This document shows, one piece after another, positions 11,126 through 21,362 of a stretch of DNA of 42,932 nt. The notes below the pieces were generated by a model that had not been told where the DNA came from, ran no database searches, and was given only the letters and a program-made list of their open reading frames with translations. Every line of letters starts with the position of its first letter. Position 1 is the first letter of the stretch. The stretch spans positions 1 to 42,932 of the forward strand of contig MSJI02000123.1 of the NCBI GenBank assembly GCA_001931905.2. Reading direction: 5' to 3'. Source of the stretch: Cladosporium sp. IMV 00045 (taxonomy: Eukaryota; Ascomycota; Dothideomycetes; Cladosporiales; Cladosporiaceae). Both the position numbers and the translations under genes were made by a program.

Positions 11126-11638
11126 CTGCACAGCAAGATGCTGTACAAGCGCCTGCACAAGCCGCACCACAAATGGATCATGCCCACGCCCTTCGCCTCG
11201 CACGCCTTCCACCCGCTCGACGGCTTCGCGCAATCCGTCCCCTACCACCTCTTCCCCTTCATCTTCCCCCTTCAAAAATTCGCCTACATCGCCCTCTTCA
11301 CCTTCATCCAGATCTGGACGGTCATGATCCACGACGGCGAGTACGTCGCCAACTCGCCTGTCATCAACGGCGCCGCCTGCCACACCATGCACCACTTGTA
11401 CTTCAACTACAACTACGGCCAGTTCACGACGCTGTGGGACCGTCTGGGCGGCTCCTACCGCAAGCCCAACATGGAGCTGTTCTTCAAGGAGACCAAGATG
11501 GCCGCCGCCGAGTGGAACAGGCAGGTCGTCGAGATGGAGAAGCTGCAGGAGCAGGTCGAGGGCAAGGACGATAGGACTTATGGCGGGGAGGATGTGGAGC
11601 CCGTCGGCGTCTACAGGGAGGCCAAGAAGGTGCAGTAG
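11126..11638 (+). CDS. ERG3: Sterol C-5 desaturase (ERG3), second copy, 5' end lost in the gap
   Basis: The last 170 codons plus stop of ERG3 are present, opening in frame at the codon matching Leu212 of the complete copy. It retains the HKPHH and HTMHH histidine clusters. The HRALH cluster is cut, leaving only LH. The protein is identical to the complete copy over this stretch. By eye I count 17 nucleotide differences in 513 bp, all synonymous, so both versions have been under purifying selection and the divergence is not random sequencing error. The missing 5' portion (exon 1, intron and about 330 bp of exon 2) lies in or beyond the gap. It is most likely an allele or homeolog of the 5031-6248 gene. 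Confidence 0.93.
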   Translation: MHSKMLYKRLHKPHHKWIMPTPFASHAFHPLDGFAQSVPYHLFPFIFPLQKFAYIALFTFIQIWTVMIHDGEYVANSPVINGAACHTMHHLYFNYNYGQFTTLWDRLGGSYRKPNMELFFKETKMAAAEWNRQVVEMEKLQEQVEGKDDRTYGGEDVEPVGVYREAKKVQ

Positions 11639-12673
11639 TGGGTGCTGCTGCTGTGTCTTCTCTTGTTTGACTTTCTTTCTTTGCGTTCTCGCAGATCGCT
11701 GAGGACAAAAAGTATTCTTTTATCTTTTCTATCATCGGATGCCTTCGGTTCGAGCTCGCAACATGATATTCTAATACACAACATTTTTCGGCACCTCAAC
11801 TTGGTGCTCTGGCGTTTACGGGAAAGGGGCTTGGCTGGGTCGTCCAAGTAGGATACTTTTTACCTACTATTACTACTATTACTTCTTCTCTTCGAGGAAG
11901 AGATCATGAAACTGAATAGCGAAATTCCTCCTTCTACAATTGTTCTCACTTTTCTTCCCTTTTTCTTTTTGACTAAAGGAAGAGGCATGTAGAATGCTAG
12001 GTCTCAAGTCTCGACTCACTGCGTTTAACCGCGAATTCACATGGGCTATCTCGTCCTCTATGGAATTCAGATCCCAAGGCGCATGTTCAATTACTTGTTT
12101 GAACGAACACTGCTGTGATTCTGATTTTTGGGGGTTTTTTGAGAGCGACAGTAGTGATACTTAAGCACACAACGTAAGGAATCAAGTAGGGTCGAGAGAC
12201 TTCCTACTCAAGCTTTTCTATTATTAGTATTTTTTTTTTTTTTTCGACGAATCGGTTTAAGAAAAAAGAGTTTTTCGTCGTTGTTCTTTTTGTTGGTACA
12301 TTACACATCAAAACGCAACCTCCCATGTCTTTTGAGGATTTGATCCCTTGCTGGAATTCGTCTTCCAGGCAAATAGGTAGAAAGGAAGACTCAAAGAGAT
12401 TATTGAGGCGATCAAAGCTTTGAGAGAAGAGTCTGCCAGGAAACCCTCACGCAGCGGAAATAAGAAAGGGGGAAAAAAAAAGAAAAAGAAAAAAGTCAGA
12501 AGAAGCAACATGACTCCATCGCTATGCCTCAAAGCAAACAAAAAACCGTCACAGTCTTCTTTCACCCAATTCCCCCCGCCGATCGTCGAGATCCGCGCAG
12601 TACATCGATTGCGATCCACCCAAAAACCTCTCAACCCACCAGACCCTTCAACGTTCGCGGATCACGGGACACT
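11639..12673. other. Convergent ERG3-THO2 spacer, copy B
   Basis: This holds the 3' UTRs of the convergent genes; no gene is seen. It contains a T15 run at 12230-12244 and an A-rich purine tract near 12470-12495. Similarity to copy A is clear only next to the two stop codons. Confidence 0.6.
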
Positions 12674-15600
12674 CTACCTCCCGCTCCTACGCCTCTTAGC
12701 CGGATCAAAACCGCCAGCTCCAGGCCCATCGTCGTGCCTCCGCTTCCGACCGTCCATGCCTCCCTGTTGCTGCTGAGACGGCGCCATGAGATCCTCGCGC
12801 GGTCCGCTTCTGCCATCGTGCTCGCCGCCACGTCGACCACCTCTGAACTCCCCTCCTCCCCTGCCGCCTCGTCGGCCGTCGCCGCCCTGCGCGTCGCGCC
12901 GGGATGGGCCGCGCTCCCACTCTGGCGGCGGGGGCGGGGGGCCCGGAGGAGGGCCCGGAGGGGCGTTGGGGCCGAAGGAGCCTTGCGATCGGGTCTGTTG
13001 CTGGTCATCGCCGCGGCGGTCGCGGGTGGGGCGCTCGTCTCTTCCGCCTGCGCGTCTGTCGTGGCTTGCTTTCTCGCGAGGGTCGTCCATGCCTGCTCCT
13101 CCTGATGGTGGAGGCGGCGGGCCGCGACGGGGTGGGATGTCGTCGCCGCCTCTGCGCTCGCGGCTTGGGTGGCGGCTGCTTCGCTGGCCTCTGGGCTCGG
13201 CGCGCTCGTCTTCGTAGCGTCTTGCGCGGGGTTCGCGGTCTTCGCCGCCGCCGCGGCTGGCGAAGAGGTCGGCGCGGGAGTCTGGGCCGGCGGGTCCTTC
13301 GCGGCGCGACGGAGTGTCCATTGCAGGCGCTGTGGAGGGTGCAGATGGGGAAGGGGCGGTGTAGCTCGTGCTTCTGGCTGCGCCGCGGAATTGCATGCCT
13401 TGGTTGTTGTTCGCTCCGGGGCCGTTGTTACCGGCCCCTTGGAGGGTCGCGTTGATGTTGGCGCGTTGTCTGTCGCCGCGGGGTTTGCGTTCCGATCCTG
13501 CTGGGCCAGATGGCGGGCCGGCTGCTGGAGAGGGGCCTGTCGGAGTGCCGGCGGGTGGCCTGTTTGATCTTGGGCCTGAAGGTGGTGGGCCGGTTGGTGA
13601 GGCGACGTTGCGAGAAGCGCCGCTGGGTCCTGTGTTGGTCTGGATTGGAGGAGGCATGTTGCTGCCGAATTTGGCCATGCGTGAGGGAGGCATGCCACTG
13701 ACGGGGCCACTCTCGGCAGCCGGTGTAGAAGGCTGTGAAGTGGTGGGTTGACGGTCGGCAAACTCCTGACGGCTAGCTGGTTCTCGTGAAGGCTCATTTC
13801 TTGCAGGTCCTGGTGCCGTGAAGTTCCGCCCGCCTCTGCCAGAAGGTCCACTGGCGGCGCGTGGGCCAGAAGGAGTGTCTGCGGCTGGGGCGTTTGCGGG
13901 CGCGTTCAATCGACCGTAGGAAGATTCGGAATGCGCTGCGTCGCGGCTCGACCTGCCACGAGGGACTTCGTTGGCCAATTCTCGACCACTTCCACGAGAA
14001 GCGCGGGGACCAGTTGGGGTGTCTTGCTCGCGAGACGCTTCATGCTGCTCGTGCCTTCCATTAGGCCTTGTATCCGGTCCAGTGGCGGGACCGGTGGCAG
14101 GGGCGCCACGTTCATCGTGTCTAGCATCTCTATCACGTCTACGATCCCTGTCACCCCGTGGGGTATCAGAGATAAGCGCAGCGCGGGCGGGGTTGACGAC
14201 AGGCTCCAGGTTTGGGTTGGCCGCTTGTCCTACGCCAGGTGAGGATCTGGAATCTTGCTGGTGACCTGGAGGCGCACTGTCGGATCTGATCTGGTTGAGC
14301 CTTTCAGGGTGCGGTGACTGGCCAGGAGGCGGACCCATGCCACGACCGCCTCTGTCAGGTTGGCGATGGGACGCGGGCATCTGCTGAGGTCCCAAAGGTT
14401 CGCGCCTCGATGTTGTGCGTGGCTCATCTCTTGGGCCCTGAGGACCAGGCATTTGCTGAGGGCCCAAGGGTTCACGTTTGCGAGGCTCGTCTCTCATGGG
14501 CTGTGAGCTGGGCATTTGCTGGGGACCCAGAGGCTCACGTCGTCCACCATCACGCATCTCATCCCGAGGGAAACGAGAATCGCCCGGTGCCCCTCTAGGG
14601 TCTTGGCGCTCGTCTCGGTATGCTCTTGGAGGGCCGTATTGGTCGCGCGGATCTCTCTCTGGTGTCCTCGCACGACTGCGGTGGCCTGGGGATCTCTCTC
14701 GAGGAAGCCTGGTCTCGGTTGGACGATCGAGTCGGCCGTACTGTTCGTCATTGCGGCCGCCACGATTGCCGCGGCCTCCTGGTGGACCTGGAAGAGGCTT
14801 TGAGGGCAGAGAATTCTCCGCGCGAGGAGCTGAGGAGTTTGAACGTGGGGGCGGCTGACTGTCTGATCTGAATGAGCCATTTCGTGCAGACCCATTAGCG
14901 GTGGGAGGCTGTCGCGCATTGCCAGAAGGACCTGGAGTCGATGGCTTTGATTCAGCTCTGCGGTCATTTCTAGTCGGCCTTGCTTGGCTCTCGGTCTGAC
15001 TCCCAGATTTCGTTTCCGAATTTCCCTGAGCTGGCGGAGCGTCATCCATCTTCACATCTTGTTGACTAGTGTTCGGCTTCTCGTCTTCAATCTCTCCATC
15101 TTCGGCGCCGCTCGACTTTACAGGATCGCCGTTGGACAGCTTAGAGCCAGATGGCCTAAACTCTTGTGCGCCAGCATTCAGCTTCGGTGTTGCTCCTCCA
15201 GGCTGTGGCGTTTCGGGCCTGACAGATGGTGCTCTGCTTTCGTCCGCCGAATCATCCTTCTCCTTGCCATGAAGTCTGAAGTTTTGAGGCATGATCCATG
15301 CCTTCTCCCGGTTCTTGAGTGGTCCACGCAAAGAAAGAGCTGCCAATTTGAGATCGTTTCGAGTCTCGTTTACTGAAAGAGCCTCCGCAATGTCTGTGAG
15401 TTGTCTGCCCTGGTGTTTCAGTGCCGGGAAAACGTTGACGACGGTCCGCAATACAACGATGCTGTTGCGGATCTGCATGTAGTCGCCAGAGTTGAAACAA
15501 TTCTTCAACGCCCACGTCAAAGCATTGTGCCAATTGCTGAGGAGTTGTCGGAAAGTCTCGTAGTTCATCTGATTGATTGGAGCGCCGTTGGAATCAACGC

Positions 15601-18600
15601 TCTTAGCGAATCCATGCAGCTGCCTTTGGCTGCCCAGCGCTTCCTTTTCGTAGATTTCTTGCTCCGAGTGCCAGTGCGCAAGCATCTTTAAAATCTCATA
15701 CAAGAAACGACCAAAGTTCTCAGCTTCTCTTGCTGTACATTGAGAAATAATTCCGGAAAGTTGCTCCTTGTGAAACAGCTGTCCAAATAGGTGCATGGTG
15801 CTGAATCCTGGTGTAGCGTTGTTGTGCATGACCTTGATGATTTGAAGGCAGAAGTGAGCGTCCAGCGAGGACATCATTGCGCGTGGCAAAAAACAATCCT
15901 GAAGAAGGGCAAGATGGCGTGCGATCTTGTCGCGTGCCTCGGTGAGCAATGAGAACCAATGCTTTTTCTGGGTGTTGAGCCACATCTTGACCTGGCTGTA
16001 GCCCCTGAACCCACTGATACGCTCGTTCATTTCGGCCCTCAGTTTATCGGCGATGTCGTTCACAGCTTTTCGCTTTCGCTCGCGTTCCTTAAGACCATTT
16101 GAGCTGAGATCAGTGCGATCACCAGCAATCTGTTTGGCCTGTGCTTGCAACTTCTCCATTTCGGCCTGGTAGACCTCCATTGGCACAATGACATCTTGCG
16201 GCGCGAGCGTCCAGAAAGTCACGTAGAATGGCACGCTCACGCGAGAAGCTAGCTCTGGCTTGATCTCCGGAAGCTGATTCATGATCGGTTCCAGCACCGG
16301 ATGCCATGGGTTCACATCGCCGTTAGTGGTTGCAAAGGCGGACGGCTGAGGTGTTGGGGCAGGCGTCGCTTCCTCCTTGGTCTGACTCGAGACAGCGGCG
16401 TCTTTTGTCGGTGAGTCATCGGTCGTGATGGCTTCATCGTTGGTACTTTCTTCGACCTTAACGTCCGCAGATGAAGTTTCGTGGTTCTGAGGAGCGGTCG
16501 ATTCAGCCTCTGTTTGTTTATCGTTCTCGTCCGTGGCGTCTTTCATGTCAGAGTCACCAAGGCTTTGACTCTTGCTGCGCTCCTTGTCTTTTCTTCCTAG
16601 CTTTTGCTCTTTCTTCGCAGCATCCACATCGGCCATGCGTCGCAAGATTCCAATGCGGCAAATTGCGAAAGCAGTGCCTGGTTCCAGACCAAACTGGTCA
16701 ACGAGAGAGATGACGTCTGGCACAGCAGCTTCGAACTCGGCAGGAGACAAGTTCGTGCGCAACACGTCCAGATACTGAGCGAACACTTGTTGAATCATAT
16801 CCAGATTGTTGCCAAGCACTTTCAGCGGCATATCTTTTGAACCGTCGCGATGAGGATACATTTGTCGCTCCTGTGCAATCGATATGAGGATCTGACCGAC
16901 AAGACCAGGCTCAGTAAGGGCCTTCATGAGGCGCTTGGCCGAGGTTTTCTTCATGTGACGCTGATCAGCAAGCTGTTGGACGATCTGACTTTGCAATAAT
17001 TCGCCTCCAGTCATGCCAAGCACCTGTGTCTCGTTGAAGTTCATCTCGGATTTGATGCCCGCCATTTCTGCGAGTATCGAGTCGATGAGTTCCAGGTCAG
17101 TTGAATCGCCGTTACGAAGCTCAAAGGCAACGTACTGCAGGACCGGGGATGGGTTGATGATGGGGTACCGAGTGAAAAGCGATGCAACAAACAGCGACAA
17201 GGCTTGAAGCCATGGGCTGGTGAGCATGCCGTCTGCTTGCATGCGGTTCCGTCCTTGCCCACTGAGAGCATTGATCAAGCACCAGGTGAGGACATCGAAA
17301 GACAGCAGGGAAAAGTAACGCACGCTCTCCACCAGGCCGGGGATCATGTTGCTGTAGCTTTCCAGCTGGTTGATGAAGGTCATGACTACCACTCCAGGAG
17401 ATGCAAAAGAAACCTTCGCTAAGGCGCGGGCTTGCTTTTTGCCACTCTCGTTCGTGATGCGACGGAGAACATCCTTAGCCTCGGCTTTGTTGCGATCCAA
17501 TGCTACCTTCATGTCAGGCGTGCGTGATGTTTTGCCGGTGAACCATTCGGCGTAGATGTTGTAGCGTGTTGTGATCGGGAAAAGCTGCAACAGCTCCCAG
17601 ACCTCTTGCGCAACAGCTGGGTTATGTTTGGTGAGACTGAGCGCAGGTACTAGGATTCGTTTCATGAGGTCAAGCCAACGCGTACGATTAGAGTCAGATA
17701 GGTCGTCTGTGAGACTGTGTTTGGCAAGTCGCAGCAGGGTGGTCAACAGTAGAGGATCTTGACCAATCTTGACTCCGAGGTAACCCAAGAAGGTGCTACA
17801 AAGCAGGAAAACATCGTCGATCGTCTGGCAGACCGGAATGTTATCGTCCCAATCCTGGTAGTAGTGAAGGTGCTCAACTCCCTCTCCATCGTCGGGCGCA
17901 TCAAGACCAAGCCATCTTCGTGTGCGAGTCTTTAATCGGGATTTCAGGCTAAGCGAGCCATTGGCGGAAGGTGTCGAGTTCGATACTTGTTGCCTAGTGT
18001 CTTGGAGATCGGTCCTGCCTTGCATTGGCTGTGTGTCGGTGGCCATCTTGCTGAGCATTTTCCTCACAATGCGGTGTAGATACGGTGGGATCGAAGTGTC
18101 GACATCGGCTAACCAGGGGAACTTTCCTAAGATGAAGAGCGCATCTGGCAAAGCGCCAATGGCAAGCAAAGCCCTCAAGAGCACAATCTTCTGGTTTGTC
18201 GGTTCTGGGAGCTGCTCTTTCGCCTCTTCGTCCTTCTTCTCGGATTTTGGTGAGTTGCCACCGCTGCGAGCAGCATCACCGCGAAGACCACGGACAGCCG
18301 GCACAGTGTCGTCGGCGAGTGCGCCAGCGGCCAAAAGAGCATTCATGCCACCACCGGGACGTTCTTTGCGCTCCTTTTCGGCTTTCTCCTTCTCAAGTCG
18401 ATCGCGTTCTGAGGCCATGTCGTCGTCGGCGGGATAGAGGTGGGGATAGAGATCTCTTAATGAGATGAATCCAATCTTGATGAGCAGTGCAGCGAGGTAC
18501 ACAAGGTTCTCAGGCAACACGTCGTTGGCGTCTCGAGCAGGCGATGCGTAAAAGCGCAGCTTGAAGCCCAACAGCTGTGCAGCATCAGGATTGCCGGGAG

Positions 18601-19987
18601 GAGGCAAGAATCGTGTCTCCCGCATGTATTTGCGAGTCTCGTTGATACGCTTGCGCTGGTTTGCGTTGATCTCATTGCCCTTTGCATCGTACTGAGGCTG
18701 TACCTCGGTTTCAAGAAGAGGTAGTGTGCTGTCGAAGTCGCTGATCTTGCGTGCACCAAGCTCGAAGAAAGCATCAATGCCCGACTCTTTAACGCGGTTC
18801 CAGAATGCCAGATCTCTCTTCAGTCGAAGCTCCGCGATATCCGCCTTGTCTTCTTCAGATGTAACCCACTTCCCTGAATCAGGCAATGCCCATGAGGGTA
18901 AAGCGCCGAATCCTGGGTCCTCAAACTTCATGTCGTCGAGGACGGCTCTCTGAGGCCACCACGAGCTCCGCCTGTAGAATTTGACGAAGAAACGGAATGA
19001 CTTCACAAGCAAGCTGGCACTGATGTCGAGGGTGATGTCCAGAACACGGCCCACGTCCAGGTCGAAAGCGCCTACCAACGCCATGATCCGGGAATATGCG
19101 TCTTTCGCCATTTCAGCGTCGTCAGAGTGTGCCGACTCGGTGGCCGCGTTGTAGTAATCCGTGAGTAGTTTGGCATAACCCTCTGTCTCCTCTCGCAGCA
19201 AGTTGAAGTTGGCTTGGCGATAGAGCTGGTTTGTAGTCTTTCGGGCGCGCATACGTTCGAAAGTGCTGCGCACCAAGCCCAACGACGTGAGCAGTGAGAC
19301 ATCGAGCTCCTGCCGTATGGTGTCCGGATCGATCGAGGTCGCCGCTACGATACGGCTGAGGGCAGGGTTTTTGGCGTCCACGTCGTCCAAGAGGGAGATG
19401 GTATCCAGAAACAGTGATTCCACCTCTAGACCTTCGTTTTGTTGCGCGATCAGCTCTTTGACCGCATTGCCAGCGTCCGTGGCATCTATCCGCTTATCCA
19501 GGCCGCCTCTTACAAGCTCTTGCACGACTACGCCAGCTGCTAAGCTGTCCTCTCCATTAGCAGCCTCGAGCATGGCCTGCTTGCCGGATACTTCCCAATC
19601 AGCCACAACTTCGACAGTCATGTATTCAAATGCATATGGGGCAGGTGGTCCTTGAGGAGTGGCCTCTGGTGGTGGCGGAGCGGGCGCCGCGGGCTTCTGT
19701 ACAGGTGTTGAAGGTCTCGAGGGCTCGGCTGTAGGCGTCTTCATCGATTGTCCACTGCTTGGGCGAGCAGGCGTAGCAGGCGCGGCGTTGGCATTCGGTG
19801 CGGCGCGCGAAGGTGATTGGGCGCCATGTCTGCTTGATCTCCGTCCATTTCGTCCGCGCGCGCTCTGGTGTTGGTTCTGTTGGGCGAGGTTCAGATTCTC
19901 CGGTCGATGTGGTGATGGGCGGTTTGCACCATCTTCTTGTGAGTACTGCCGCTCAGGTCGCTTGCGCTTCCCACTGCCGGGCGCCAT
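12674..19987 (-). CDS. THO2: THO complex subunit 2 (THO2), complete
   Basis: This gene encodes the large scaffold of the THO/TREX complex, which couples Pol II elongation to mRNP packaging and nuclear export and limits R-loops. It is a single uninterrupted 2437-aa frame. The first 110 residues are basic and P/Q-rich (MAPGSGKRKRPERQ), consistent with a nuclear protein. A long helical region (about 120-1100) fits the THOC2 N-terminal and middle domains. A low-complexity acidic linker (about 1140-1215) is followed by the Tho2 C-terminal domain, recognisable at VSVPFYVTFWTLAPQDVIVP and running to about 1560. The rest (about 1600-2437) is disordered and rich in R, G, P and S, with a thrice-repeated REPLGPQQMP unit and an RGG/poly-Pro end. 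The size is typical for filamentous fungi. The start is the first ATG of the frame. The 3' half is also present as a diverged copy at 7398-11105. Confidence 0.93.
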   Translation of the reverse strand: MAPGSGKRKRPERQYSQEDGANRPSPHRPENLNLAQQNQHQSARGRNGRRSSRHGAQSPSRAAPNANAAPATPARPSSGQSMKTPTAEPSRPSTPVQKPAAPAPPPPEATPQGPPAPYAFEYMTVEVVADWEVSGKQAMLEAANGEDSLAAGVVVQELVRGGLDKRIDATDAGNAVKELIAQQNEGLEVESLFLDTISLLDDVDAKNPALSRIVAATSIDPDTIRQELDVSLLTSLGLVRSTFERMRARKTTNQLYRQANFNLLREETEGYAKLLTDYYNAATESAHSDDAEMAKDAYSRIMALVGAFDLDVGRVLDITLDISASLLVKSFRFFVKFYRRSSWWPQRAVLDDMKFEDPGFGALPSWALPDSGKWVTSEEDKADIAELRLKRDLAFWNRVKESGIDAFFELGARKISDFDSTLPLLETEVQPQYDAKGNEINANQRKRINETRKYMRETRFLPPPGNPDAAQLLGFKLRFYASPARDANDVLPENLVYLAALLIKIGFISLRDLYPHLYPADDDMASERDRLEKEKAEKERKERPGGGMNALLAAGALADDTVPAVRGLRGDAARSGGNSPKSEKKDEEAKEQLPEPTNQKIVLLRALLAIGALPDALFILGKFPWLADVDTSIPPYLHRIVRKMLSKMATDTQPMQGRTDLQDTRQQVSNSTPSANGSLSLKSRLKTRTRRWLGLDAPDDGEGVEHLHYYQDWDDNIPVCQTIDDVFLLCSTFLGYLGVKIGQDPLLLTTLLRLAKHSLTDDLSDSNRTRWLDLMKRILVPALSLTKHNPAVAQEVWELLQLFPITTRYNIYAEWFTGKTSRTPDMKVALDRNKAEAKDVLRRITNESGKKQARALAKVSFASPGVVVMTFINQLESYSNMIPGLVESVRYFSLLSFDVLTWCLINALSGQGRNRMQADGMLTSPWLQALSLFVASLFTRYPIINPSPVLQYVAFELRNGDSTDLELIDSILAEMAGIKSEMNFNETQVLGMTGGELLQSQIVQQLADQRHMKKTSAKRLMKALTEPGLVGQILISIAQERQMYPHRDGSKDMPLKVLGNNLDMIQQVFAQYLDVLRTNLSPAEFEAAVPDVISLVDQFGLEPGTAFAICRIGILRRMADVDAAKKEQKLGRKDKERSKSQSLGDSDMKDATDENDKQTEAESTAPQNHETSSADVKVEESTNDEAITTDDSPTKDAAVSSQTKEEATPAPTPQPSAFATTNGDVNPWHPVLEPIMNQLPEIKPELASRVSVPFYVTFWTLAPQDVIVPMEVYQAEMEKLQAQAKQIAGDRTDLSSNGLKERERKRKAVNDIADKLRAEMNERISGFRGYSQVKMWLNTQKKHWFSLLTEARDKIARHLALLQDCFLPRAMMSSLDAHFCLQIIKVMHNNATPGFSTMHLFGQLFHKEQLSGIISQCTAREAENFGRFLYEILKMLAHWHSEQEIYEKEALGSQRQLHGFAKSVDSNGAPINQMNYETFRQLLSNWHNALTWALKNCFNSGDYMQIRNSIVVLRTVVNVFPALKHQGRQLTDIAEALSVNETRNDLKLAALSLRGPLKNREKAWIMPQNFRLHGKEKDDSADESRAPSVRPETPQPGGATPKLNAGAQEFRPSGSKLSNGDPVKSSGAEDGEIEDEKPNTSQQDVKMDDAPPAQGNSETKSGSQTESQARPTRNDRRAESKPSTPGPSGNARQPPTANGSARNGSFRSDSQPPPRSNSSAPRAENSLPSKPLPGPPGGRGNRGGRNDEQYGRLDRPTETRLPRERSPGHRSRARTPERDPRDQYGPPRAYRDERQDPRGAPGDSRFPRDEMRDGGRREPLGPQQMPSSQPMRDEPRKREPLGPQQMPGPQGPRDEPRTTSRREPLGPQQMPASHRQPDRGGRGMGPPPGQSPHPERLNQIRSDSAPPGHQQDSRSSPGVGQAANPNLEPVVNPARAALISDTPRGDRDRRRDRDARHDERGAPATGPATGPDTRPNGRHEQHEASREQDTPTGPRASRGSGRELANEVPRGRSSRDAAHSESSYGRLNAPANAPAADTPSGPRAASGPSGRGGRNFTAPGPARNEPSREPASRQEFADRQPTTSQPSTPAAESGPVSGMPPSRMAKFGSNMPPPIQTNTGPSGASRNVASPTGPPPSGPRSNRPPAGTPTGPSPAAGPPSGPAGSERKPRGDRQRANINATLQGAGNNGPGANNNQGMQFRGAARSTSYTAPSPSAPSTAPAMDTPSRREGPAGPDSRADLFASRGGGEDREPRARRYEDERAEPRGQRSSRHPSRERRGGDDIPPRRGPPPPPSGGAGMDDPREKASHDRRAGGRDERPTRDRRGDDQQQTRSQGSFGPNAPPGPPPGPPPPPPEWERGPSRRDAQGGDGRRGGRGGGEFRGGRRGGEHDGRSGPREDLMAPSQQQQGGMDGRKRRHDDGPGAGGFDPAKRRRSGR
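14365..14545 (-). repeat. REPLGPQQMP-coding tandem repeat in THO2 tail
   Basis: Three imperfect units encoding REPLGPQQMP plus a variable DEPR-containing linker occur in the disordered tail. The other THO2 copy has the same three units near 9105-9285, with a linker two residues longer. Confidence 0.75.
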
Positions 19988-20846
19988 GGCAGGCAGAGCG
20001 TGTGATTTAGCGACGAGCTGGCGGCGAGGTGTAGGCTGCTGGTGTCATTCGCGGGCTTTGAACCGAGTGAGTGATGATCGTTGATTGCCGCCTTGGTCGC
20101 AAGCTCCGTGCAGCGCTGTATTAAATCCAGGTCCAGGAATCTGTACTCGAGTGTCGTGGACTGTTAGTATTGCGGTGTCGAGTTGGGTTGGCGATGCGCG
20201 GCACGAAGACGCGTTGTTCGTGGTCGGAAGTGTACTGGCGTTTGACAGAGAGACCTTCAAGTTCGGAGAACGCCAGCCGGAGGGCAGGCGGTAGTGCCAA
20301 GCATACAAGTGAATGCCGCAGCCCTGAGCTGTAGCTGGAGATAACATCATTAAGACCTTCGACTTCGCGCAAGTCACAGCCCTCACTCTGTGCTTGTGAT
20401 TGTTACTTCACGACACAGAATTTCTGCTCTCTCATTAGGTATTTTGTCGGGATTGTCTATCTCGTGAGCTGAAGTTGCGGGATTTGCAGGTGTCTTTCTC
20501 TTTTCTCATGCATGAGATCTACGAAACTCATGTACTTTCCAAGAACTCGGTGTCAACATCGTTGAGCACTTCCCGACGGTCGCGAGCTTGATGCTTTGGG
20601 TATATTATGGTCTTTGGTATCCATTATTGTCAACATTCAGATATACCAGCGTGCAGAACGGCAACACCGATCCTGGGAAGATGTCAAGATTAAGTGTACC
20701 TACACGTTTTTGGACCTTTTTACAACGCAGTCACGAAACAATATGATACTATGTTGTTCTGCAGAAGTGGTTTTGATCTTTTCAATTTCATGTTTGGATC
20801 ATGTCTACGAACGTTCGACAAGTGCTGCGGTAGTCAGAGACGATTT
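19988..20846. other. Intergenic region between THO2 start and thioredoxin-like gene end
   Basis: It should contain the THO2 promoter (reading leftward) and the 3' UTR of the thioredoxin-like gene. Short open frames occur on both strands, but none has a recognisable domain. No RNA gene was identified. Confidence 0.5.
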
Positions 20847-21268
20847 TTATGCGGACTGGAGCATCTCCATGATCTCCTTCATGACGGCCGGGTCCATGCC
20901 CTCGGTCTTCTTCAACTCCTTGCCATCTCTGTATACAATAGCGGAAGGAGCTTTGGAAATACCAAAGTATTTCTAAGTGTAATATGTCAGTGACCAGTGC
21001 AAGTTCTTGCAAACACATTCTTGCTTACCCTAGCGTTCTCTTGCTGGCTGATGTCGACCTTGTAAGAGGTGGTTGTGCTGCTGAACTTCTTTGCGTACCT
21101 GCGACATGGGTTAACGGATGATATCGTTGTAATGTAAGCGAAGACTTCTTACTCTTCAGCCTGCGGTGATGTCTGGCCCTCGTAACAATAGATGAACACA
21201 TATTTGCCCTTCTCTTGGATAGCCTGGTCAAACTCCTCACGGCTGTTAAGCTGGATGTGGGCGGACAT
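20847..21268 (-). CDS. Thioredoxin-like protein without the CxxC active site
   Basis: Three exons on the minus strand, 21268-21153, 21098-21029 and 20972-20847, give 103 aa, the usual thioredoxin length. The order of secondary-structure motifs fits a thioredoxin fold: KYVFIYCYEGQTSP where the active-site strand and turn should be, YKVDISQQENARKYFGISKAPSAIVYRDGKEL with the conserved cis-Pro region (KAPS) and the later strand, and a C-terminal helix MKEIMEMLQSA. The canonical WCGPC is replaced by QTSPQ, so neither catalytic cysteine is present; the single Cys28 lies upstream. It is probably redox-inactive, perhaps a binding or chaperone-like thioredoxin relative. Both introns have clean GT/AG ends. 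A TATA box lies about 90 bp upstream of the ATG. Confidence 0.82.
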
Positions 21269-21353
21269 GGTGATTGAATACCAGTGTAGAAGTGAAGATG
21301 ATAGTGAAGATCAGAAGAAACAGAAGCACAGAGAAAGATCTCAAATGCGCCGA

Positions 21354-21362
21354 CCTTTTATA
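21354..21362 (-). promoter_or_regulatory. TATA box of the thioredoxin-like gene
   Basis: The minus-strand sequence TATAAAAGG lies 86-94 bp upstream of the start codon, a position compatible with a TATA element and a short 5' UTR. Confidence 0.55.

Larger units (their letters stand above)
11126..16366. repeat. Duplicated block, copy B (ERG3 3' half to THO2 3' half)
   Basis: This is the counterpart of 5736-11105. It begins within the ERG3 codon for Leu212 and continues through the convergent spacer into THO2. Copy B runs on past 16366 into the intact 5' half of THO2, whereas copy A stops at the gap. Confidence 0.93.

Noticed and set aside
5031..16366. ERG3/THO2 repeats as a transposon or a recent tandem gene duplication
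   Set aside because: No terminal repeats, target-site duplications or transposase are present. Both copies break exactly at the N gap, which favours an assembly overlap of two haplotypes or homeologs.
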